Below are positions 1 through 7,186 of a DNA stretch of 64,000 bases, one piece after another. Position numbers and translations under genes: made by a program. Under the pieces are notes generated by a model. It was given only the letters and a program-made list of their open reading frames with translations, ran no database searches and was not told the origin of the DNA. The DNA comes from DATKWD01 sp035529695 (GTDB lineage: Bacteria; Actinomycetota; Acidimicrobiia; Acidimicrobiales; Salinilacustritrichaceae): the NCBI GenBank assembly GCA_035529695.1, contig DATKWD010000108.1:1-64000 (forward strand), given 5' to 3'. The first letter of the stretch is position 1, and each line of letters starts with the position of its first letter.

Positions 1-420
1 CGGGCTGTCGGCCGGCACGCCGGCGTGGGTCATGACCATCTTCGTGCCGGCGCCGACGGCTTCGAGTTCGACGATGACCTCGGTGGTCATCGGGAAGCCC
101 TCGGGCATCCCCATGTCAGCGGCCGAGTTCACGTTGCCGTCCTCGTCGGACATCGACTCGGTGTAGACGAGCCGATCGGTCGGGTCGACCTCGAGATACT
201 CCCCGGTGAACCACATCTGCATCGGGCCGTTCGGCGTCGTCATCTCCATGCACACCAGGCGACTGCCACCGACTCGTAGGTCCATGTCGGCAACCGGAAT
301 CGAGGCACCGTCGGGTCCGTACCAGGCCTTGAAGTGCTCGGGATCGGTCCACATCTTCCAGACGAGCTCGGTCGGCGCCTCGAAGCTCCGCTCGATCACC
401 ACTGCGTTGTCGTCAGCCAT
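1..420 (-). CDS. SRPBCC/AHSA1-like domain protein (3' end outside window)
   Basis: The gene is partial: 140 codons are visible and the frame leaves the window at its left edge, so the C-terminus is missing. The N-terminal VIERSFEAPTELVWKMW stretch and the FKAWYGP motif match the AHSA1 branch of the SRPBCC helix-grip fold, which binds hydrophobic ligands in a deep pocket. The ATG at 418-420 lies inside the end of the ArsR gene (8-nt overlap), which implies translational coupling; an in-frame ATG at 427-429 is the alternative start. ArsR plus SRPBCC pairs are widespread and are normally co-transcribed. The ligand cannot be read from the sequence, so no specific function is claimed. Confidence 0.85.
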   Translation of the reverse strand, partial: MADDNAVVIERSFEAPTELVWKMWTDPEHFKAWYGPDGASIPVADMDLRVGGSRLVCMEMTTPNGPMQMWFTGEYLEVDPTDRLVYTESMSDEDGNVNSAADMGMPEGFPMTTEVIVELEAVGAGTKMVMTHAGVPADSP

Positions 421-775
421 CGCGTTCATCCTGTTCTTGTCGTGAGTTGAGGTGTGAGAGGTAGTCATCCATCCGGTCGAACCGGGCCTCCCAGACGGGC
501 CGATACTGCTCGGCCCACGTCGAGACCTCTTCCAACGGTCCGGCGTCGAGCGTGCACGGCCGGTACTGCGCTTGTTGACCGCGCACGACGAGACCCGCCC
601 GTTCGAGCACCTTGAGGTGCTTCGAGATGGCCGGAAGCGAGACATCGAACGGTGCGGCGATGTCGTTGACGTTCGCCGGACCCTGGGCCAGGCGAGCCAG
701 GATCGCGCGACGGGTCGAGTTGGCGAGCGCCGCGAAGGTCTCGTTGAGCCGGTCCTCGTCACTCACGATCGTCAT
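413..775 (-). CDS. ArsR-family winged-helix transcriptional regulator
   Basis: A 120-residue protein, the usual ArsR length. The winged helix runs from about residue 10 (FAALANSTRRAILARLA) through the recognition helix (VSLPAISKHLKVLERAGLV, about 44-62). It lacks the Cys-containing metal motif of ArsR/SmtB sensors, so it belongs to the non-metal subgroup usually paired with SRPBCC proteins. It is the first gene of a two-gene operon and overlaps the SRPBCC gene by 8 nt. The start is supported by an AGGAAAG ribosome-binding site 8 nt upstream. A near-perfect 14-bp palindrome at 793-806, 17 nt upstream of the start, is the likely autoregulatory operator. Confidence 0.9.
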   Translation of the reverse strand: MTIVSDEDRLNETFAALANSTRRAILARLAQGPANVNDIAAPFDVSLPAISKHLKVLERAGLVVRGQQAQYRPCTLDAGPLEEVSTWAEQYRPVWEARFDRMDDYLSHLNSRQEQDERDG

Positions 776-792
776 GCGCGTACTTTCCTGAA

Positions 793-806
793 TGGCTAAT
801 TAACCA
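793..806. promoter_or_regulatory. Candidate ArsR operator (14-bp palindrome)
   Basis: TGGCTAATTAACCA reads almost identically on both strands (one mismatched pair). It is an AT-rich island in GC-rich DNA just upstream of the ArsR start, the usual site for autorepression in ArsR/SRPBCC operons. The assignment to this regulator is inferred from position. Confidence 0.5.
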
Positions 807-837
807 CCAGGGAAACTATTGGGACGGGCCGGGAGTG

Positions 838-1017
838 TCAACCCGCCTGACGGGCCTGCGCTTCACGGAACCTCGCGTGCAGGCGGGTCCGCAGTTCGTC
901 GGGGTGGGCGTCGACGAACTCACGCCGCTTGCGCTTCACCGTCGTCGTGCCGACGGCGACGCCGACCGCAGCTGCGCCGACGATGCCGGCGAGCCCGAGC
1001 CACTTCCACTTGTTCAT
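838..1017 (-). CDS. Small single-span membrane protein
   Basis: A 59-residue protein: a short N-terminal MNKWKW, one hydrophobic segment (about residues 7-24, rich in Gly, Ala and Val), then a very basic stretch (VKRKRRE) and a charged tail. The basic residues after the span predict a cytoplasmic C-terminus. I do not recognise a family. The start ATG at 1015-1017 was chosen because the hydrophobic segment follows directly; a longer in-frame extension would run antisense through the next gene and is unlikely. It is divergent from the papain-like gene at 1040, with 22 nt between the starts. Confidence 0.55.
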   Translation of the reverse strand: MNKWKWLGLAGIVGAAAVGVAVGTTTVKRKRREFVDAHPDELRTRLHARFREAQARQAG

Positions 1018-1039
1018 CGATCGGTAGCGTAGGGCTGCA

Positions 1040-1681
1040 ATGGCGAACCGGCAGCACGCGACGATGCCGTTCGACGAGGCCGTGGGGTACACCCGCACCG
1101 GTGACGTCTGGTTGTTCCGGGGCACGTCGGCCGCCGATCGGGCGATTCGGGCGTTCACCAACAGCCCGGTCAACCATGTCGGCATGATCGTCGCGCTCGA
1201 CGACCTGCCGCCGTTGATCTGGCACGCCGAGCTCGGCCGCACGATCCCCGACGTCTGGGCCGGGCTGACCCACCGTGGCACCCAACTCCACCGACTCGCC
1301 GACGCCGCCGGCCAGTGGCACCACCGCTACGGACAGACAGCGTGGATGCGCCACATCGACATCGAGGCCTCGACCGAGATGGAGGATGCGATCCTGCACA
1401 CCATCGACGAACTCGACGGCCGGACCTTTCCGCCCGCCAGGTCGCTCGCGACCGGCTGGGTGAAGGGCCGAGTTCGTCGAGGCTCGAAGCTCGAACAGCT
1501 CTTCTGCGCCGAGGTCGTGGCGATCACCTACGAACGCATGGGGCTGCTGTCCTCGACGCGCCCGCCCAACTGGTACGACCCCGGGAAGTTCTGGAGTGGC
1601 GATCGGCTCGAACTCATCGGCGCGACGCTCGGGCCCGAGATCGAGGTGACCGACATCCCGCCCTTCGAGCTCGAGGTCTGA
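1040..1681 (+). CDS. Permuted papain-like (YiiX/NlpC-P60 type) hydrolase
   Basis: A 213-residue protein with the order of a circularly permuted papain fold: His in NHVGMIV (H46), an acidic residue in WHAELG (E64), then a late nucleophile Cys in LFCAEVV (C156). Members of this superfamily act as amidases or thiol hydrolases on cell-wall or lipid-linked substrates; the substrate here is unknown. There is no signal peptide or membrane span, so it is probably cytoplasmic. A TAGCGT -10 box at 1025-1030 ends 9 nt before the ATG, consistent with a nearly leaderless transcript. An in-frame ATG at 1064 is an alternative start. Confidence 0.75.
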   Translation: MANRQHATMPFDEAVGYTRTGDVWLFRGTSAADRAIRAFTNSPVNHVGMIVALDDLPPLIWHAELGRTIPDVWAGLTHRGTQLHRLADAAGQWHHRYGQTAWMRHIDIEASTEMEDAILHTIDELDGRTFPPARSLATGWVKGRVRRGSKLEQLFCAEVVAITYERMGLLSSTRPPNWYDPGKFWSGDRLELIGATLGPEIEVTDIPPFELEV

Positions 1682-1685
1682 GCCG

Positions 1686-1850
1686 GTGGAGGAAGGCGAC
1701 CGGATGCTCCTCCCGTGCTCGGGTGGCCGAGCCCGGGTTCGCCTGGTTCGCTGTCCGCCGCCGCTCGAATTCGAGGCCGCCGAGGAGCGCTACGTGCTCG
1801 TCGACGACGGCCCACCCGAGCGGTGGTACTACGAACTCGTACCCGGCTGA
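1686..1850 (+). CDS. Small uncharacterised protein (54 aa)
   Basis: A short frame starting at GTG 1686, 4 nt after the stop of the papain-like gene, ending in TGA at 1848-1850. The product has an N-terminal LLPCSGGRARVRLVRCP segment and a C-terminal WYYELVPG, with codon use like its neighbours (third positions almost all G or C). The tight spacing suggests co-transcription with the upstream hydrolase. An ATG at 1704 would give a shorter form. I do not recognise a family, and no function is proposed. Confidence 0.5.
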   Translation: MEEGDRMLLPCSGGRARVRLVRCPPPLEFEAAEERYVLVDDGPPERWYYELVPG

Positions 1851-1895
1851 GCCACGGCGCCCACGCAGTTCTCCTGAACGCCTACCGTCGGCACC

Positions 1896-2792
1896 ATGAC
1901 CGCGGTGAAGCACGTGCTCGTCGAACTCTCGGACCAGGCGTGGCAACGGACGCGGGACCGGATCGAGGGACTGACCGACGAGGAGTACCTGTGGGAGCCG
2001 GCGCCGGGCTGTTGGACGATTCGCCCGGGTCCCGACGGCGAATGGAAGGCCGACTGGCCACTCCCCCGGCCCGACCCCGAGCCGTTCACCACGATCGCGT
2101 GGCGCCTGTGGCACCTCATCGACATGTACGGCGAGAACCGCGCACCGAACTGGCTCGGCGTGCCGCGCCAGGGCGAGGCGGTCGGCTTCGAAGGCGGCGA
2201 AGGCGTACCGTCGGCCGCGGCCGACGCGATCGCGATGCTCGAACGGGCCCACACTCGGTGGGACGCGCATCTCGCGCTGGCCTCCGACGAGAGCCTCGCC
2301 GAGAACGTCGGCCCGGTCGGCGGCGCCTACGCCGACCGAGCCCGCGCCGGCTATGTGCTGCACATGCTCGATGAATTCATCCACCACGGTGCCGAGATCA
2401 GCCTGCTCCGCGATCTGTGGCGGTGGCAGCACCCTGTCGACGCCGACCCCGTCGTCGAACGAGTCATGCGCGGCGACCTCGGGGTGATCGAGGACATCGA
2501 CCCGTCGTCGGGGAACCATCTCGTGGGGGTCGCCGCCGGTTATGGGCGCTGGAACCTCGTCTCCGCCCTCGTCAGGGCCGGCGTTCGGTTCGATCCCGAG
2601 ACCCCGGGCGCGCGCACCGCACTCCACAGCGCCGCCGGAGCCGGTGAGCTCGAGGTGGTGAAGCTCCTCGTCGACCATGGCGCTGACGCGAGTGCGAAGG
2701 ACTCCGAGTTCCACGCCACGCCGGCCACGTGGGCCAGGTTCCTCAGCCACGACACCGTCGCCGACTGGCTCGACTCGCAGACGGCAACCTGA
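1896..2792 (+). CDS. DinB-like domain protein with C-terminal ankyrin repeats
   Basis: A 298-residue protein with two parts. Residues about 1-185 form a DinB/YfiT-type four-helix bundle: FTTIAWRLWHLIDMYGENR supplies a candidate metal His, and MLDEFIHHGAEISLLRDL a second His pair. Residues about 190-295 form ankyrin repeats (TALHSAAGAGELEVVKLLVD, HGADASAKDSEFHATPA). DinB-fold proteins include mycothiol/bacillithiol-dependent transferases; ankyrin repeats bind proteins. The activity is unknown. TACCGT at 1883-1888 ends 7 nt before the ATG, a leaderless-type promoter. Confidence 0.8.
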   Translation: MTAVKHVLVELSDQAWQRTRDRIEGLTDEEYLWEPAPGCWTIRPGPDGEWKADWPLPRPDPEPFTTIAWRLWHLIDMYGENRAPNWLGVPRQGEAVGFEGGEGVPSAAADAIAMLERAHTRWDAHLALASDESLAENVGPVGGAYADRARAGYVLHMLDEFIHHGAEISLLRDLWRWQHPVDADPVVERVMRGDLGVIEDIDPSSGNHLVGVAAGYGRWNLVSALVRAGVRFDPETPGARTALHSAAGAGELEVVKLLVDHGADASAKDSEFHATPATWARFLSHDTVADWLDSQTAT

Positions 2793-2850
2793 CCCACGAC
2801 CCTGCCGAAGTCGCTTGCACGTCGCGAAGCGACGGTGCGAGGGTCCCGCC

Positions 2851-3588
2851 ATGATCGAAGACCACTTCGGCGAGGACGTCGCTGCCCGCTACGACCAGAC
2901 GCTCGGAACGATGGCCGAGCCCGAGGTGCTCGGTCGCACCGTCGACGTGCTGACCGAGCTCGCCGGCGGCGGAAGAGCGCTCGAGTTCGCGATCGGCACC
3001 GGCCGCGTCGCGCTCCCGCTGGCGGCCCGCGGCGTCCCAGTGTCAGGAATCGAGTTCTCGAAGGCCATGGCCGACCAGCTCCGTGCCAAGGACGGCAGCA
3101 GCCAGATCGACCTGACGATCGGCGACATGGCGACGACACGCCTCGGCGGGAGCTTCAGGCTCGTCTACCTCGTCTTCAACACCATCGGGAACCTCACGAC
3201 CCAGGACCAGCAGGTCGAGTGTTTCGCCAATGCGGCTGCCCACCTCGAACCGGGGGGCCACTTCGTGATCGAGGTCGGCGTTCCCGATCTCCGCCGGCTC
3301 CCGCCGGGCTCGGACGCCCGCGTGTTCAGCCACGCCCGTGGCTACGTCGGATACGACCGCTACACCGACCTGGTGGCCCAACAGGCGACCTCGCACCACT
3401 TCGTCGCCGATGGGTCGGGTGTGAAGGAGGCCACCACACCGTTCCGGTTCGTCTGGCCGTCCGAGCTCGACCTCATGGCCCGCCTCGCCGGCATGACACT
3501 CCGCGACCGCTGGGCCGACTGGGACCGCTCGCCGTTCACCGCCGAGAGCACGTCCCACGTCTCGATCTGGCAGAAGACCACCGGCTGA
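2851..3588 (+). CDS. Class I SAM-dependent methyltransferase
   Basis: A 245-residue protein. The Rossmann motif I (ALEFAIGTGRVALPLA, about residues 44-59) with the acidic strand-2 end (GIEFSKAM) binds S-adenosylmethionine. Motif IV-like LVYLVFNTIGNL and the LEPGGHFVIEVG strand follow in the normal order. The family methylates small molecules; the acceptor cannot be told. The ATG at 2851 was chosen because the methyltransferase fold begins there; an upstream extension would overlap the DinB-ankyrin gene. The gene ends just before a 49-bp palindrome that separates it from the convergent monooxygenase gene. Confidence 0.85.
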   Translation: MIEDHFGEDVAARYDQTLGTMAEPEVLGRTVDVLTELAGGGRALEFAIGTGRVALPLAARGVPVSGIEFSKAMADQLRAKDGSSQIDLTIGDMATTRLGGSFRLVYLVFNTIGNLTTQDQQVECFANAAAHLEPGGHFVIEVGVPDLRRLPPGSDARVFSHARGYVGYDRYTDLVAQQATSHHFVADGSGVKEATTPFRFVWPSELDLMARLAGMTLRDRWADWDRSPFTAESTSHVSIWQKTTG

Positions 3589-3615
3589 GTCCAGAGATCT
3601 CGGCCCAACCCCTCG

Positions 3616-3664
3616 GATCCTTGTTGCTCTACGGCCAACTATTGGCCGTAGGACAACGAGGATC
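3616..3664. repeat. 49-bp GATC-ended palindromic element, copy A
   Basis: Two 23-nt arms around a 3-nt loop (CTA), with only three non-identical arm positions. The left arm begins GATCCTTGTTGCTCT and the right arm ends CAACGAGGATC. It lies between convergent gene ends (3588 and 3697) and could act as a bidirectional terminator hairpin, although it has no U-tract. The same design recurs at 42950-42998 and, degenerate, at 5472-5522. Confidence 0.75.
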
Positions 3665-3696
3665 GGAAGTGGACGAGGTGGCTCGGGGCGAGCTGA

Positions 3697-4827
3697 TCAG
3701 ACGGTGACGCTTGCTGCTTCGTCGCGGAACCTGGCCGCGCGGGCGATCGGGTCCTTGTCGAACCGGGGGATGACCTGAGTGCCGAAGAGCTCGACGCTCT
3801 CCTCGATCATCTCGTAGGGGTGCGCTGATCCGGTCGGGCCCATGATCAGCTGATCCATACCGATGTCGGCCCACTTCTGGACCGCCTCGGCGCACTCGTC
3901 GGGCGTACCCACGATGGCCGAGCCCTTCTCGAAGCCGACGGCCAGCTGCTCGAGTGACGGGTCGGGGATCTCGGTCGGCCAGTCGGGGATGCCCGGAGGC
4001 TTGGGGAACGTGTCGAGGTACTTGAACACCAGGCTCTGCTGACGGCCATTGCGTGAATGGGTCATGGCCTCGCGGGCCGCGTCGCCGTCCTCGGAGCAGT
4101 GGAAGCTGGTGGTGATCGCGAAGTTGTCGTTGACGTACTCGCCCACCGGCTCGGCGTCGGCGACGGCGTTCTTGTAGATCTCGACGGCCTGCTTCATCTT
4201 CTCGGGCGACCCGCCGGTGAAGCACAGCACGCCGATGCCGAGCTTGCCCGCCTTCTCGAACGTGTCGGGGTTGCCGGCGGCCACCCAGATCGGCGGGTGC
4301 GGCTTCACGTACGGCTTGGGCAGCACGTTGCGCTCGGGCATCGAGAAGAACTTGCCGTCGAAGCTGTAGGAGTCCTGGCTCCACATCTTCTTGAACTCGG
4401 GCATGACCTCGTCGAACATGTCCTTGGTGAGGTCGGGGTCGGTGATGCCGAACCCACCCTGCTCGGTGCTCGAAGAACCACGGCCGGTGCCGAAGTCGAA
4501 GCGACCACCCGAGAGGTGATCGAGCATGGCCACCCGCTCGGCGATGCGCGCCGGGTGGTTGACCGGTGGCGTGACGTTGATGATCCCCGACGCCACCCGG
4601 ATGCGCTCGGTGCGGGCGAGGATGTGCGGCATCACGACCTCGTTGCACGAGATGTGGCTGTACTCGGTGAGGAAGTGGTGCTCGGTGACCCACACGTACT
4701 TCCAGTTGGTCCGGTCACCCGCCTCGGCGATCTTGACCTCACCCATCAGGCGCTCGTGCTCGTGGGCGTCGTCGCGCCCTTCGAGGTAGTCGGGCACCCA
4801 TCCACCAATGAACAGTCCGAATTCCAT
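3697..4827 (-). CDS. LLM-class flavin-dependent oxidoreductase (luciferase-like)
   Basis: A 376-residue TIM-barrel oxidoreductase of the bacterial luciferase superfamily, which uses FMN or F420 to oxidise aldehydes, ketones, alkanes or similar substrates. Visible hallmarks are GLFIGGWVPDY at the N-terminus, WVTEHHF (about 46-52), HILARTERIRVASGI, LSGGRFDFGTGRG (about 105-117) and the substrate-loop region KPHPPIWVAAGNPDTFEKA. It is downstream of the TetR gene by 33 nt but has its own promoter in that gap. With the two Baeyer-Villiger-like enzymes next door it suggests breakdown of ketone or terpenoid/steroid-like compounds. FMN versus F420 cannot be decided here. Confidence 0.9.
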   Translation of the reverse strand: MEFGLFIGGWVPDYLEGRDDAHEHERLMGEVKIAEAGDRTNWKYVWVTEHHFLTEYSHISCNEVVMPHILARTERIRVASGIINVTPPVNHPARIAERVAMLDHLSGGRFDFGTGRGSSSTEQGGFGITDPDLTKDMFDEVMPEFKKMWSQDSYSFDGKFFSMPERNVLPKPYVKPHPPIWVAAGNPDTFEKAGKLGIGVLCFTGGSPEKMKQAVEIYKNAVADAEPVGEYVNDNFAITTSFHCSEDGDAAREAMTHSRNGRQQSLVFKYLDTFPKPPGIPDWPTEIPDPSLEQLAVGFEKGSAIVGTPDECAEAVQKWADIGMDQLIMGPTGSAHPYEMIEESVELFGTQVIPRFDKDPIARAARFRDEAASVTV

Positions 4828-4864
4828 GGTCGTGAACCTATATTTCAGGACATCGTGTAGTCAA
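4828..4864 (-). promoter_or_regulatory. Sigma70-type promoter of the LLM oxidoreductase gene
   Basis: On the minus strand, TTGACT (4859-4864), a 16-nt spacer and TATAGG (4837-4842), then 9 nt to the ATG. The predicted start site falls on or next to the start codon, so the transcript would be leaderless. The -35 box overlaps the TetR stop codon. A TGAA-N7-TTCA inverted repeat straddles the -10 box and could be an operator. Confidence 0.6.
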
Positions 4865-5448
4865 ATGCCGACAACGCCGCCCACGAGGGTGGCCATGACC
4901 ACATCGACGATGGCGTCGGTGTCGTTGCCGGGCACGTGGGCCAGCTGCATGGCGGTCCCCGACATCACTCGCGACACGGTGGCCCCGTCGACTTCGCCGA
5001 CCCCTTCCCCTCGGGTGCGGGCTCGATCGAGGATGACGGTGAACCCGTCCTCGGTCGGCTTCACGTAGCGCCGGTAGGTCGCTCGATACGCGTCGGGATC
5101 GCTCATCAACTCGATGGTCAACCCGGGCAGTCCCTTGACGTGGGCCGGCCGGTCCATGACCGCCACATGGAGTGCCACCCACTGCCGGAGATCATCCATC
5201 GTCGATCCGGTGTCGGGAACCTCGAGGCCCTCGAGCGGCTCAAAAAGCGCTTCCTCGACGAGCGCCATCTTCGACTCCCACACCCGGTAGACGTAGGAAC
5301 GCGCCGTCCCCGCATGCTGCGCCACCCCGTCGATCGTCAGCGACGAGTACCCGACGTCGGCCAGCAGCGAGCGGGTCGCGTCGAGCACGTCGCGCCGCTT
5401 CTCGAGATCCGGAGGCCGACCGGGGCCACGCTTGGTGGTGACGGACAT
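4861..5448 (-). CDS. TetR-family transcriptional regulator
   Basis: A 195-residue protein of normal TetR length. The N-terminal helix-turn-helix spans about residues 15-62 (RDVLDATRSLLADVGYSSLT, then VAQHAGTARSYVYRVWESK). The C-terminal ligand domain is unlike any specific subfamily I can name. It is followed by the LLM monooxygenase gene 33 nt downstream, so it probably controls that gene. It is also a candidate for the operator shared by the second monooxygenase and the P450, but only by proximity. A degenerate copy of the palindromic element lies immediately upstream. Confidence 0.9.
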   Translation of the reverse strand: MSVTTKRGPGRPPDLEKRRDVLDATRSLLADVGYSSLTIDGVAQHAGTARSYVYRVWESKMALVEEALFEPLEGLEVPDTGSTMDDLRQWVALHVAVMDRPAHVKGLPGLTIELMSDPDAYRATYRRYVKPTEDGFTVILDRARTRGEGVGEVDGATVSRVMSGTAMQLAHVPGNDTDAIVDVVMATLVGGVVGI

Positions 5449-5471
5449 CAGGGGTCAGTGAACCACGCCCC

Positions 5472-5522
5472 GGATCCTTGTGTGCGTGCGACCACCATGG
5501 GGCCGTGGAGCAACAGGGATCC
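5472..5522. repeat. Degenerate palindromic element, copy B
   Basis: GGATCCTTGTGTGC at the left and GGAGCAACAGGGATCC at the right are recognisable relatives of the ends of copies A and C. The centre (CCACC..GTGG) is less symmetric. It sits between the stop of the 5537-7135 gene and the start of the TetR gene. Confidence 0.5.
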
Positions 5523-5536
5523 TGGGCTGGTCCTTC

Positions 5537-7135
5537 TCAGGCGAGGATGAAGCCCTCGTAGTCGTTGTCGACGATCTGATCGACCTGCTCGACGTAGCCC
5601 GGGAACCCCGGCAGCGGCATGAACACCCTCGGCTTTCCGGGCACGTTGGCACCCAGATACCAGCTGTTGCACCGGGGAAACAGCGTGAAGTCGGCGACGG
5701 TGTTGACGTAAGCGACCCACTCGTCGGCCTTGGCCGGCTCGGGCTCGATCGTGGTGTGGCCGGTGGCCCGGACGTGCTCGATGGTGTCGGCGATGAACTC
5801 GACGTGCTGCTCGATCGAGGTGACCATGTTGGTGAGCACCGACGGGCTGCCCGGACCCGAGATGATGAACAGGTTCGGGAACTCGGGGACCTGGACGCCA
5901 AGGTAGGTGGTTGGTCCCGCGCTCCATACCTCCCGAAGTGACCGCCCCTGCCGGCCCTCGATGTCGACGGCCAACAGCGCCCCGGTCATCGCGTCGAACC
6001 CGGTGGCGAACACGATGGCGTCGAACTCGAAGGAGTCGCCAGTGGTGTCGATGCCGGTCGGGGTGATGCGTTGGATGGGCGTGTCCTGGAGATCGATGAG
6101 CGACACGTTCGGCCGGTTGTAGGTCTCGTAGTACCCGGTGTCGACGCACAGCCGCTTGCAGCCCACGACGGTGTCAGGCATGAGCTTGGCGGCCACGTCG
6201 GGGTCGTCGACCTTCTCGGCGATGCGGCGCCGCACGTAGTCGGCGACGATCTCGTTCGCCTCCGGGACCAGCAACAGGTCGTTGAACGCGCCGAGAAACG
6301 CGAGGCCTCCCTCCTCCCACCGCTTGTCGAACTGGGCCTCGCGCGTCGCTTCGTCGACTTCGAGCACCCCGATGTCGTTGTGCTCGAGCCAGCCGCCGAA
6401 CGCCGTGCCCATCTCGCGATTCGCGTCCCGCAGCTCGTCGTAGTGGGCCTTCACGTAGGCCAGCTCTTCGTCTTCGAGCGGCCGATTGTGCGCAGGAACG
6501 GCGTAGGTCGGCGTGCGCTGGAACACGGTGAGGTGGTCGGCCTGCTCGGCGATCATCGGGATCGACTGCACGGCCGACGATCCGGTACCGATGATGCCGA
6601 CCCGCAGCCCGGTGAAGTCGACCCCCTCGTGGGGCCACTGACCCGTGTGATAGGTCGGTCCCGCGAAGGAGTCACGTCCTTCGATGTCGGGCATGTTCGC
6701 GTTCGACAGGCAGCCGGTGGCCATGACGAAGAACTGGGCCGTGACCTCTTCTCCCCCATCGGTCGTGATCGTCCAGCGGTCGGCGTCCTCGTCGAACACC
6801 GCCGAGGTCACTCGGGTGTCGAAGGTGATGTCCTCGCGCAGGTCGAAGCGATCGGCCACGTGGTCGAGGTACGACAGGATCTCGGGCTGGGTGGCGTAGC
6901 GCTCGGTCCAGTCCCACTCCTGCTGCAGGTCGTCGTCGAAGGAGTAGGAGTACTCGACACTCGGCACGTCGCAGCGCGCTCCGGGGTAACGGTTCCAGTA
7001 CCACGTACCGCCGACCCCCGAGCCGGCCTCGAACACCCTCGTCGTCAGGCCGAGTTCACGCAACCGCTTGAGTTGGTAGAGCCCGCCGAACCCGGCGCCC
7101 ACCACCACGGCGTCCACATGCTGTTGCTCGATCAT
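5537..7135 (-). CDS. Baeyer-Villiger-type flavin monooxygenase
   Basis: A 532-residue FAD/NADPH enzyme of the cyclohexanone-monooxygenase type. The FAD site is VVVGAGFGGLYQLKRL (about 10-25), followed by VGGTWYWNRYPGARCD. The class fingerprint FxGxxxHxxxWP is present as FAGPTYHTGQWP (about 157-168). The NADPH Rossmann motif is IGTGSSAVQSIP. These enzymes insert oxygen next to a ketone to give esters or lactones. The gene has a GAGGGG ribosome-binding site close to its ATG. It is 51 nt downstream of a second, longer family member and may share its transcript. Substrate unknown. Confidence 0.92.
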   Translation of the reverse strand: MIEQQHVDAVVVGAGFGGLYQLKRLRELGLTTRVFEAGSGVGGTWYWNRYPGARCDVPSVEYSYSFDDDLQQEWDWTERYATQPEILSYLDHVADRFDLREDITFDTRVTSAVFDEDADRWTITTDGGEEVTAQFFVMATGCLSNANMPDIEGRDSFAGPTYHTGQWPHEGVDFTGLRVGIIGTGSSAVQSIPMIAEQADHLTVFQRTPTYAVPAHNRPLEDEELAYVKAHYDELRDANREMGTAFGGWLEHNDIGVLEVDEATREAQFDKRWEEGGLAFLGAFNDLLLVPEANEIVADYVRRRIAEKVDDPDVAAKLMPDTVVGCKRLCVDTGYYETYNRPNVSLIDLQDTPIQRITPTGIDTTGDSFEFDAIVFATGFDAMTGALLAVDIEGRQGRSLREVWSAGPTTYLGVQVPEFPNLFIISGPGSPSVLTNMVTSIEQHVEFIADTIEHVRATGHTTIEPEPAKADEWVAYVNTVADFTLFPRCNSWYLGANVPGKPRVFMPLPGFPGYVEQVDQIVDNDYEGFILA

Positions 7136-7186
7136 TCGATCCCCTCGTTGGTCCGGGACGAAGCTACCGGGCGAGACGAGGTGTGG

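Noticed and set aside
2810..2833. Stem-loop (GTCGCTT..AAGCGAC) between the DinB and methyltransferase genes
   Set aside because: Seven pairs with a 10-nt loop and no U-tract; expected often by chance at this base composition.
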